A stretch of 14,041 nucleotides of DNA from AP-15 sp035509615 (GTDB taxonomy: Bacteria > Pseudomonadota > Alphaproteobacteria > ATCC43930 > CGMCC-115725), in contig DATJLK010000086.1 of the NCBI GenBank assembly GCA_035509615.1, positions 1 to 14,041 on the forward strand. The letters run 5' to 3'. The translations under genes were made by a program, and so were the position numbers. The notes under the pieces are model-generated. The model saw only the letters and a program-made list of their open reading frames with translations, was not told the origin of the DNA and ran no database searches. Positions 7,248 to 14,041 of the stretch are shown here, piece after piece (the stretch's first letter is position 1; every line of letters starts with the position of its first letter).

Positions 7248-7997
7248 TTACCGGCCCTCAGCTACCGTGTCCGATGGCCGATCCGTAGCGTCATCATACT
7301 CGTCATGACGCTTTACCCAATCCATCAGATTGTGGTGCGGACCGGTCTCGTTGCGGCCTTTGGGCGTCAGGTCGAGCACCATGTAGGTCGTCAGCAACGC
7401 CTCGACGCCACGGGCGTAGGTGGAGTAGGTGTGAAAGACCTCACCGCTTCCGTTCTTGTAGAACACACTGCACCCGGGGAGCTCGTCCACGCCGCCGTCG
7501 ATCATTTGATAATTATAGAAAACCTGACCCGTCGCTAACTGGTCGGGCGTGAAGGAGACGTCGTAGTCAAAATTGAAATCGCTGCCAAAAGACGACACCC
7601 AGCGGAACGTCCATCCCATGCGTTGCTTGTAGGCGTCGATTTCAGCGAGTGGCGCGCGCGACACCACGACCATACTGACATCGTGGTGCTCGAGATGAAC
7701 CAGCGAATTGCCGATATGATCGGCGCCGAACGAGCAGCCGACGCAGCCCGCACCCCAGCCGGGTCCCAGCATGAAATGGTCGACGACCAGTTGACTGCGG
7801 CCGCTGAACAGTTCGGCCAGCGTTGTTTTTCCCTCCGGCGCGTCGAAAACATATTGCTTCTCAACCCTGACCCAGGGCAGGGAACGCCGCGCCGCGCTCA
7901 GCCGGTCGCGCTGGCGGGTGAACTCCTTTTCCTCGGCCAGCAGTTTTAGGCGCTCGGCCAGCCATTCCTCGCGGGAAACGATGTTGTGCGGCTCCAC
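7248..7997 (-). CDS. DUF899 family thioredoxin-like protein
   Basis: This is a 249-residue DUF899 protein with a thioredoxin-like fold and no assigned reaction. The N-terminal helix includes EEWLAERLKLLAEEKEFTRQ. It continues with the family core LPWVRVEKQYVFD and FSGRSQLVVDHFMLGPGW, then a CxxC-type pair Cys85/Cys88 in GAGCVGCSF, and later WVSSFGSDFNFDYDVSF and VFYKNGSGEVFHTYSTYARG, all typical. The start is GTG at 7997, with GGAGGG 4 bases before it. It leads a minus-strand operon with the serine hydrolase and is divergent from the MarR gene; only 111 bp separate the two starts. That spacer holds the palindromic operator, so MarR-type control of this gene is likely but inferred. Confidence 0.92.
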   Translation of the reverse strand: MEPHNIVSREEWLAERLKLLAEEKEFTRQRDRLSAARRSLPWVRVEKQYVFDAPEGKTTLAELFSGRSQLVVDHFMLGPGWGAGCVGCSFGADHIGNSLVHLEHHDVSMVVVSRAPLAEIDAYKQRMGWTFRWVSSFGSDFNFDYDVSFTPDQLATGQVFYNYQMIDGGVDELPGCSVFYKNGSGEVFHTYSTYARGVEALLTTYMVLDLTPKGRNETGPHHNLMDWVKRHDEYDDATDRPSDTVAEGR

Positions 7998-8065
7998 GCT
8001 GCCCTCCGTTCGTCACGTCGATAGTTTAAAACCGCCCTGCCAAGCGGCGGCCCCGTGTTTTGTCG

Positions 8066-8080
8066 TTGTCCCGTTGACAA
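8066..8080. repeat. Secondary inverted repeat TTGTC-CCGTT-GACAA
   Basis: The 5-bp perfect arms end inside the -35 box of the MarR promoter and lie next to the main palindrome. It may be an auxiliary regulator site or chance. Confidence 0.3.
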
Positions 8081-8103
8081 TTACGTTGATAACAACGTAT
8101 TAT
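8074..8103 (+). promoter_or_regulatory. Sigma70-type promoter of the MarR gene
   Basis: TTGACA (8074-8079) matches the -35 consensus exactly. TATTAT (8098-8103) is a five-of-six -10 box, 18 bp downstream. The predicted transcription start, 6-8 bases after the -10 box, falls at about 8109-8111, on the ATG of the regulator gene. A leaderless mRNA is therefore predicted, consistent with the absence of any Shine-Dalgarno sequence before that ATG. Confidence 0.75.
8082..8099. promoter_or_regulatory. Probable MarR-type operator, perfect palindrome
   Basis: TACGTTG (8082-8088) and CAACGTA (8093-8099) are perfect 7-bp inverted arms around ATAA. The 18-bp site fills the spacer between the -35 and -10 boxes and overlaps the first two bases of the -10. 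Size and symmetry suit a dimeric winged-helix MarR protein, and bound protein would block RNA polymerase. Autoregulation is the simplest reading; the site lies about 85 bp from the DUF899 start and could also control that gene. Confidence 0.7.
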
Positions 8104-8108
8104 GCGCC

Positions 8109-8552
8109 ATGTCAAGCGGGGAAGAACCTTCTTTCGAAATCACGCTGCTGGTTCGCGATACCTGTCTGTGCCTGCATCTGCAGCGGGCCGCTCGCACGGT
8201 GGGGCGGCGGTTTGATCAGGCGTTTCGGCCGCTTGATCTGACCAATGGCCAGTTCTCGCTGCTGATGGCGCTCAACCGGCCACAGCCGCCGAGCATCAGC
8301 GAGGTTGCGCCGCTGCTGGCGATGGACCGCACGACATTGACCGCCAATCTGAAACCGCTCACACGCCGCGGGCTTGTCGAGGTCGCGGTCGATGCCGAAG
8401 ACAAACGCGCCCGGCGGCTGCACCTGACCGCCAGCGGTCGCGCGTTGCTGGCTGCCGCGGTGCCGATCTGGCGGCAGACCCACGCCGCCATCGAGCGCCT
8501 GGCCGCCCGTGACATTGGCCGTCTGCGCGCCGATCTCATAGCGTTGTCGTGA
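8109..8552 (+). CDS. MarR family transcriptional regulator
   Basis: This is a 147-residue winged-helix repressor-type regulator that should bind DNA as a dimer. The first helix, RDTCLCLHLQRAARTVGRRFDQAF (about 16-39), is the dimerisation and N-terminal region. LTNGQFSLLMAL (44-55) leads into the recognition part SISEVAPLLAMDRTTLTANLKPL (62-84), and the wing carries DAEDKRARRLHLT (95-107) with the family's conserved acidic-Arg pattern. Cys19 and Cys21 in the first helix could sense oxidants or ligands, as in some thiol-based MarR proteins. I chose the ATG at 8109: it has no Shine-Dalgarno, but it coincides with the predicted transcription start, and an upstream GTG at 8055 would lie before the promoter. 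It is divergent from the DUF899 operon and followed 98 bp later by a VOC gene. Confidence 0.88.
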   Translation: MSSGEEPSFEITLLVRDTCLCLHLQRAARTVGRRFDQAFRPLDLTNGQFSLLMALNRPQPPSISEVAPLLAMDRTTLTANLKPLTRRGLVEVAVDAEDKRARRLHLTASGRALLAAAVPIWRQTHAAIERLAARDIGRLRADLIALS

Positions 8553-8650
8553 GCAGGAGCCAGCCGCGTCCGGATCGCCGCGCGCTTGCGGCGGATGGGC
8601 CGCGGGCTTAAATTCGCGGCACTTGGCATGAACGCGATCAGGAGGCCGCG

Positions 8651-9211
8651 GTGATCAAACTAAAGGGGATAGGCCACGTCAATTTGCGCGTCGCCGATCA
8701 GGAGGCGTCAAAGCGGTTTTATCGCGACATTCTCGGTTTTGTCATTGCCGAGGAGGATCCCGAGCATGGCGGCGTCTTCATGACTCTGGGCGAGAATTTC
8801 CACACGCTCGACATCGGCCAGCATCCCGCGCCCGACGTCGCCCAGCGGCCAAAGCGCGACCAGGTCGGGCTCGGCCATATCGCCTTTCAGGTCGGCAGCT
8901 ACAAGGCGTTGCGCGAGGCCTACAAACATCTGGTCGAAGGCGGCGTCGCGATCCTGCGCGCAACCAACCATGTCAACCAGCGCAGTTTTTATTTCGCCGA
9001 TCCCGACGGCAATACTCTCGAGATCTATTACGAGATGCCGCATGCACTGGAGTTGTTTGCCGATGGCCGCTCCGATGATGATGAGGCATTGCCGGTCAGC
9101 GGCAAGGACGATCCGCTGCCGGGCTGGCTCCTTGAAGACTGGCCGGGGCCCGAAATGACGGCGCGGATCGAGCGTTTGCAGCAACGGCAGAACGAAGCCG
9201 CACCCGCCTAG
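8651..9211 (+). CDS. VOC family protein, extradiol dioxygenase/glyoxalase-like
   Basis: This is a 186-residue vicinal oxygen chelate protein with one full pair of beta-alpha-beta-beta-beta modules. The three expected metal ligands can be seen: His9 in GIGHVNLRV, His76 in GLGHIAFQV and Glu124 in GNTLEIYYE. It also has FYRDILGF (23-30) and the FADPDGN turn just before the Glu. This pattern is that of catechol 2,3-dioxygenase-like and glyoxalase-like enzymes; the C-terminal 55 residues (after about 130) are acidic and Pro-rich and may cap the active site. The start is GTG at 8651 with AGGAGG at 8640-8645. It follows the MarR gene by 98 bp and could belong to the same regulon. Whether it cleaves an aromatic diol is not shown. 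Confidence 0.88.
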   Translation: MIKLKGIGHVNLRVADQEASKRFYRDILGFVIAEEDPEHGGVFMTLGENFHTLDIGQHPAPDVAQRPKRDQVGLGHIAFQVGSYKALREAYKHLVEGGVAILRATNHVNQRSFYFADPDGNTLEIYYEMPHALELFADGRSDDDEALPVSGKDDPLPGWLLEDWPGPEMTARIERLQQRQNEAAPA

Positions 9212-9420
9212 GCGGCGGACCGTACCGGCGCCATCAGCTCCTGGCGCTGGTCCAAGCTTCGGGACCGCACAGAAATACAACACACCCTCACCTGCGGGCG
9301 GTCCTGAAGTGCCCTCTGCGGCGACCGACCACGGCCTCGATGTCACCGTTCTGTCGGCTGATGGCGCGGCCCGGGCTTCTCCGTCGCCCGAGATCCTCGC
9401 TTCTGCGATGCTTTGAAGCT

Positions 9421-9434
9421 CGCCCGTTCGGGCG
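9421..9434. repeat. Perfect palindrome CGCCCG-TT-CGGGCG
   Basis: The 6-bp GC arms flank a two-base spacer. In this GC-rich background it may be chance. No T-tract is present. Confidence 0.35.
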
Positions 9435-9485
9435 GGCCCCGGCTCCGGCCGAATGCGCGTTTGACGACGTCGCGGGTCGGCGCCG

Positions 9486-9528
9486 GCAGCGATCACTTGG
9501 TCGCGCGCCTTTGCAGGTTGATCGCTGC
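9486..9528. repeat. 10-bp perfect inverted repeat with 23-base loop
   Basis: GCAGCGATCA (9486-9495) and TGATCGCTGC (9519-9528) are exact reverse complements. They sit 61 bp before the open frame of the HlyD remnant. The repeat could be a transcript hairpin, a regulator site, or a scar of a small mobile element; no flanking duplication is evident to me. Confidence 0.5.
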
Positions 9529-9588
9529 GCGGCCCGGCGGTGCCGGCTCGTTGATCTGCATCAAGGAACATTTTGTCGGCGTGGTTGA

Positions 9589-9912
9589 GATGAGCCGGCC
9601 TGTCAGCCGACGGCAGAAGCCGGCCGCATCAGGATCGGCGCCGATGCCCGCATCGTCCTCGACGCATATCCCGGCCACGCCATCCCGGCCAAGGTCGTGT
9701 TCGTCGCGAGCCAGGCGCAATTCACGCCGAAGACCGTCGAAACCAAGGACGAGCGCGACAAGCTGATGTTCCGCATCCGGGTGCGGATCGACCCGCAGCG
9801 GCTCAAAGGACGGGCGCGGATCGTCAGGAGCGGGCTGCCGGGCGTCGCCTATGTTCGCACCGACCCGAACAGCCCATGGCCGGTGCGGCTCGAGCCAAGC
9901 CCGCCGCCGTGA
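9589..9912 (+). pseudogene. C-terminal remnant of an HlyD-type periplasmic adaptor (YhiI-like)
   Basis: Only the last 99 or so residues of a membrane-fusion adaptor remain, against roughly 330 for the family. Similarity starts near 9616 with EAGRIRIGADARIVLDAYPG, the late beta-barrel region, and runs through AQFTPKTVETKDERDKLMFRIRVRID and SGLPGVAYVRTDP to the TGA at 9910-9912. The frame is closed by a TGA at 9586-9588, and the missing lipoyl/coiled-coil part and signal anchor are not found upstream in any plus frame. No start codon with a binding site precedes the conserved part; GTG at 9697 is the first option and would cut further. A full copy would link the ABC exporter to the outer membrane. 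The stop overlaps the next gene's GTG as GTGA, the normal operon arrangement, so the 3' end is undisturbed. Confidence 0.8.
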
Positions 9913-12659
9913 CCGGGCAGACAAACCCGGTCGCGCGCCTCGCTGCCGTCACCCAGGTCTACGGCAAGGCTGTCGCGCTCGACAACGTCACCTTGGACCT
10001 CCCGTCCGGCCGCCTCCTCGGGCTGATCGGACCGGACGGCGTCGGCAAGTCGACCCTGCTCGCGATCGTTGCCGGCGCCCGCAGCATCCAGGCGGGGACT
10101 GTGCAGGTGCTGGGCGGCGATATCGCCGATGCGGCGCACCGCACCCAAGCCTGCCCGCGCATCGCCTATATGCCGCAGGGCCTCGGCAGAAACCTCTATC
10201 CCGATCTCAGTGTCCGCGAGAACATCGCGTTCTTTGGCCGCCTCTTTGGCCAGTCGCGAGCCGAGCGCGAGAGGCGCATCGCCGATCTGCTCGACGCGAC
10301 CGGGCTCGCGCCCTTTGTCGACCGCGCGGCGAAAAAATTGTCGGGCGGCATGCGCCAGAAACTCGGGCTCTGCTGCTCGCTGATCCACGATCCCGATCTC
10401 TTGATCCTCGACGAGCCGACGACCGGGGTCGACCCGCTGTCACGCCGTCAGTTCTGGGAACTGAACGACCGCATCCGCTCACGCCGCGCCGGCATGAGCG
10501 TCATCGTCGCCACGGCGTATATGGAGGAGGCCGAGGGCTTCGACCGGCTCGTGGTGATGAATAACGGCACGGTTGTCGCCCGCGGCTCGCCCGCCGATCT
10601 TAAGAGCCAAACCGGCGAAGACACGCTCGAAAACGCTTTCATCGCGCTGTTGCCGGAATGCGATCGCGCCGGCCATGCGCGATTGTACATCCCGCCGCGG
10701 CATATCCGCGATGCCGAGCCGGTTATCACGGCGCGCGGGCTCACCTGCCGCTTTGGCGACTTCACTGCGGTCGACCATGTCAGCTTCGCCATCGAACGCG
10801 GTGAGATCTTCGGTTTTGTCGGTTCCAACGGCTGCGGCAAGACGACGACGATGAAGATGCTGACCGGGCTGTTGCCGGCCAGCGACGGTGAGGCATTGCT
10901 GTTCGGTCGCGCAGTCGACACGAGTGACCTCAAGACGCGCAACCGCGTCGGCTACATGTCGCAGTCGTTCTCCCTCTATGCCGAGTTGATGGTGCGGCAG
11001 AACCTCGATCTGCATTTGCGCGCCTGTTCCATCTGCCGCCGCGAAGGGCGAAGGCGCGCATTGCCGAATTGATCGCCCGCTTCGGGCTTGCCGACAACGT
11101 AGATCAATCTGCCGAAGCGCTGCCGCGCGGCATTCGCCAGCGGTTGTCGCTCGCCGTCGCCGTCGTGCACGAACCCGAGATACTGATCCTCGACGAGCCT
11201 AGCTCCGGCGTCGATCCATTAGCGCGCGACCGGTTCTGGGAATTGCTGATCGACCTGTCGCGCAACCAGAATGTGACGATCTTTGTCTCGACTCATCTCA
11301 TCAACGAGGCCGAGCGTTGCGACCGCATTTCGCTGATGGATTCGGGTCGGGTGCTGGCGACCGACACGCCGCAAGGCTTGATCGCCGCACGGCGAGCGGC
11401 GACGCTCGAAGACGCGTTCATCGGCTATCTCGAAGAGGCCGGGGCGCGCATCGCCGCCGGCACCGCCGACAGTGTCTCGCAGCCGGAGCGGAACCCGCAA
11501 CCGGCTCCGGTGCCGGGCCGGTCGGGCCGTTCCGGCGCTTTTAGCGTGCGGCGCCTTGTGGCCTGCACGATCCGCGAAACCTTGGAATTGCTGCGCGATC
11601 CGATCCGCCTCGGGTTTGCCGTGTTCGGCACGACTTTCCTGATGCTCGTCTTCGGCTTTGGCATTTCGACCGATGTCAACTCCCTGACCTTTTCCGTCCT
11701 CGCCCACGACCGGGGCCACGAAAGCCGCGCCTACCTCGATGAACTGCGCGGTTCCTCCTATTTCGTCGAAAAACCGCCGCTCGCCGATGATGCCGATCTC
11801 GAAAGGCGGCTCGCGGATGGGGAGATCGATACCGGCATCGAGATCCCGCCGGGGTTCGGCCGCGACATCGCGCGATCCCGTCCCGCTTCGGTCGCCGCCT
11901 GGATCGACGGGGCGAGGCCGTTCATCGCCCAGACCATCCGCGGCTATCTGCAGGCCATTCATCAGCTTTATCTATCCGACCCGATCGTGACAGCGACCGA
12001 GCCGGCACCACCGCCGCCCACCGACATCGCGGTTCGCTTCAAATACAACCAGGATTTCGAGAGTGTCTATGCCATGGTGCCGGCCCAGCTGGCTCTGGAG
12101 CTGGCACTGTTTCCGGCGATCCTGATGGCACTCGCCATCGTCCGGGAAAAGGAACTCGGCTGGATCACCAACCTCTATGTGACGCCGCTGAGCCGCCTCG
12201 AATTTCTGCTCGGCAAGCAGGTGCCTTATGTCGGGCTGGCAATGATCAATTTCGTTGTGATGTTCGCGATGGCGCTCATTGTTTTCGGGGTGTCGCTTAA
12301 GGGCAGTTTTGCGACGCTGTTCTTCGGCACCCTTGTCTATGTCGCGGCGACCACGGCCTACGGCATGATGATCTCGGCCTTTGCCCGGACCCAGATCGCG
12401 GCCCTCTTTGGCACCGCCATCTTGACGGTCTGCCGGCGACGATGTTTGCCGGCATGCTGGTCCCGGTCTCGTCGCTCACCGGCATGGCCCGAATCATGGG
12501 CCGCCTGTTTCCGATGACCTATTACCTGCCGGTCGGCGTCGGCACTTTTACCAAAGGCCTCGGCTTTCCGGATCTCGCGACGAATATTGTTGCACTGATG
12601 CTGTTCATTCCGGGCTTGCTGGCGCTGAGCCTGCTGCTGTGCGCAAGCAGGAACGATAG
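9909..12659 (+). pseudogene. RbbA-like ABC fusion (ATPase-ATPase-permease), three frameshifts
   Basis: This is a broken gene for a fused exporter of about 917 residues, close to E. coli RbbA (911). The first ATPase is intact: Walker A GPDGVGKST (residues 41-49), signature LSGGMRQ, Walker B LLILDEP, and ATAY where the switch His would be. The second has Walker A GSNGCGKTTT, then the frame shifts at about 11019 (one base missing or two extra). It continues as RLFHLPP into LPRGIRQRLS, ILILDEPSSGVDP and VSTHLINEAERCDR. An ABC-2 membrane domain follows from about 11560. One base is missing after 12430 (restoring ILTVLPATMFAG) and another at about 12640 (restoring SLLLLRKQER before the TAG at 12657). 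The GTG at 9909 overlaps the HlyD stop; ATG at 9876 is an alternative start. Real decay or sequencing error would look the same. Confidence 0.85.
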
Positions 12660-12674
12660 AGACAGGCTCGCGCG

Positions 12675-13790
12675 ATGCCGACCCTCGGCAACATCTTCTG
12701 GCTTGGCACCAAGGAGTTGCGCAGCTTTATGCGCGATTACGTGCTGCTGGGCCTCGTCGTCTACAGCTTCACCCTCGCCGTTATCGCGCAGGCCCAGAGC
12801 AGTTCGCAGGAAGTGCGCAATGCCTCGATCGCGATTGTCGACGAAGACCATTCGGAACTGTCGCGGCGCATCGTAGCGGCGTTCCTGCCGCCGTATTTCC
12901 AGCCGCCTCAACCGATTGCCGAGCGCGACATCATGCCGTTGATGAATGCCGGGCGATATAGCTTTGTCCTCGACATCCCGCCCAACTTCGAGCGCTATGT
13001 CTTGGCGGCCGCGAACCGGCGATCCAGCTCGATGTCGATGCGACCGCGATGGTCCAGGCCGGTCTCGGGGCCGATTACGCACAACAGATTGTCACCACCG
13101 AGATCGCCAATTTTCTGTCTCGCGCCGAGAGCGCGCCCGCAACGCCGGTCAACCTCGTCGTGCGCATCGCCTTCAACCCGAATGTCGAGACGGCGTGGTT
13201 CACCAGCATCATGGGCATCATCAACAATGTCACGATGCTGGCGATCATCCTGGCCGGCGCCGCGCTCGTCCGCGAGCGCGAACACGGCACGCTCGACCAT
13301 CTGCTGGTGATGCCGCTAACTCCGTTCGAGATCGCGATGTCAAAGATCTGGGCGAACGGGCTCGTCATCGTCGTTGCCGTCGGACTGCCGCTTTATGCGG
13401 TGGTGCGCGGCCCTGCTGCATATTCCGATCGCCGGCTCGGTACCAATGTTCCTGTTCGGCGTCACGATCTACCTGTTTTTCGCGACAACGTGCGGCCTCC
13501 TGCTCGGCACGATTGCCCGCTCGATGCCGCAACTCGGCCTGCTTTTCCTTCTCGTATATCTGCCGCTGGCAATGCTGTCCGGCAGCAACACGCCATTGGA
13601 GAGCATGCCGCCCTGGCTCGCGACGATCATGCAGGTATTGCCGACCGTGCATTTCGTTTCGTTTGCCCAGGCCATCCTCTATCGCGGCGCCGGTTTTGCC
13701 GTGGTATGGCCGCAATTCCTGGCGACCGGGCTCATCGGCAGCCTTGTCCTTGGCCTGGCGCTTGTCCGGTTTCGCACGGTGACGGCGTGA
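12675..13790 (+). pseudogene. ABC-2 type permease (YhhJ-like), two frameshifts
   Basis: This is the second permease of the exporter, about 371 residues if repaired, as in E. coli YhhJ (about 375). It starts MPTLGNIFWLGTKELRSF at an ATG 15 bp after the RbbA-like stop, with a weak GAGACAGG site. A transmembrane helix follows (VLLGLVVYSFTLAVIAQA), then the periplasmic part up to NFERYVLAA. One base is lost near 13015, after which PAIQLDVDATAMVQAGLGADY continues in another frame with TSIMGIINNVTMLAIILAG and EREHGTLDHLLVMPLTPFE. One extra C in the CCC at 13411-13413 shifts back to LLHIPIAGSVPMFLFG, and the remaining helices run to the TGA at 13788-13790. The two indels cancel, so only the middle is in the wrong frame. 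As written the product would stop early or be garbled. Confidence 0.85.
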
Positions 13791-13921
13791 TGGGATGCGC
13801 CGAACGAGCAGGTGACGGACATTGCTGGCGGGAATGATGACATGCTGGCTGTGCCGGCTTCTTTCAGGGTCGATCGCGCGCGTTGAGAGCCGACGCCTCA
13901 AAGCGATCCTCGCTCCGCTCG

Positions 13922-14041
13922 TCAGTTCTTGCCGGCCGAGGCCTGCCGCACGAGGGCGAGGAGTTCGTCAGCGCCATGCGGCTTTTCCAGCAGCGCCACA
14001 GCGCCGACCGCCCGGGCCCGGCTGCGGGTGGCAGGATCGGG
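13922..14041 (-). CDS. Response regulator receiver domain, C-terminal end (partial)
   Basis: The 39 residues visible end at a TGA at 13922-13924, and the 5' end lies outside the window. The reading AVGAVALLEKPHGADELLAL matches the end of a CheY-like receiver: the conserved Lys-Pro (EKP) after the fifth strand, followed by the last helix, which here runs to VRQASAGKN. The gene ends right after the receiver, so the protein is either a stand-alone receiver or has its output domain before the receiver. The phosphoacceptor Asp is not in view. It converges on the decayed permease with 131 bp between, where I see no clear terminator. Partner kinase and role cannot be inferred. Confidence 0.75.
   Translation of the reverse strand, partial: PDPATRSRARAVGAVALLEKPHGADELLALVRQASAGKN

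Larger units (their letters stand above)
9212..9588. other. 377-bp region with no recognisable gene
   Basis: Short open frames run through this stretch on both strands, but none has a credible binding site or a protein I recognise. It lies exactly where the missing N-terminal two thirds of the HlyD gene would be expected, yet I find no HlyD-like sequence in any plus frame. It holds the palindrome CGCCCG-TT-CGGGCG (9421-9434) and a larger inverted repeat at 9486-9528. A deletion or rearrangement scar is a reasonable reading. Confidence 0.5.

Noticed and set aside
8055..8108. GTG start at 8055 for the MarR gene
   Set aside because: It lies upstream of the promoter boxes and adds residues not typical of the family.
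8708..9571. 287-codon open frame on the minus strand
   Set aside because: Most of it is antisense to the VOC gene, and the remainder in 9212-9571 has no recognisable similarity or binding site.
9340..9766. Two plus-strand open frames in the gene-free block
   Set aside because: Neither resembles the missing HlyD part or any known protein; composition is Arg/Ser/Pro-rich as expected for non-coding GC-rich DNA.
11015..12645. Programmed frameshifting in the RbbA-like gene
   Set aside because: No slippery heptamer or stimulatory hairpin is evident, three separate shifts would be needed, and the neighbouring permease and adaptor genes are broken too.

Overview
The window reads as chromosomal DNA of a GC-rich, free-living proteobacterium, most likely an alphaproteobacterium. 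That is inferred from strong GC bias at third codon positions, frequent GTG starts with GGAGG-type ribosome binding sites, and a gene set (amidase, NIPSNAP, MFS, DUF899, YciI/DGPF, PhnB-type VOC) typical of soil Rhizobiales/Rhodospirillales. I see no tRNA, rRNA, CRISPR array, phage gene or insertion sequence.

Layout. (1) 2-3369, plus strand: the 3' part of an amidase, two tandem paralogous NIPSNAP proteins, a spacer with two terminator-like hairpins, and an MFS transporter; this looks like a small uptake/catabolism block. (2) 3508-7997, minus strand: six genes which, in transcription order, are DUF899 thioredoxin-like protein, class C beta-lactamase-like serine hydrolase (tightly coupled to it), YciI/DGPF protein, PhnB-type VOC protein, class I methyltransferase and GNAT acetyltransferase. 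(3) 8109-9211, plus strand: a MarR-type regulator divergent from the DUF899 operon, then a VOC dioxygenase/glyoxalase-like protein. The divergent region holds a clear sigma70-like promoter with a perfect palindrome between -35 and -10, and the regulator's ATG falls at the predicted transcription start. (4) 9212-9588: 377 bases with no recognisable gene but a perfect 10-bp inverted repeat. (5) 9589-13790, plus strand: a YhiI-RbbA-YhhJ-like export operon (HlyD adaptor, double-ATPase ABC fusion, ABC-2 permease). As read here it is broken: the HlyD gene keeps only its C-terminal third, the RbbA-like gene has three frameshifts and the permease two. (6) 13922-14041, minus strand: the C-terminal end of a response-regulator receiver domain.

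How the genes may work together. The MarR regulator probably represses itself and may also control the divergent DUF899-serine hydrolase pair. The amidase/NIPSNAP/MFS block is probably a separate catabolic unit. The export operon, if its indels are real, is a decaying relic; since every other gene in the window is intact, real decay is plausible, but locally poor sequence quality cannot be excluded. I found no clear novel defence, mobile or biosynthetic system. The most informative points are the MarR control region and the decayed RbbA operon.
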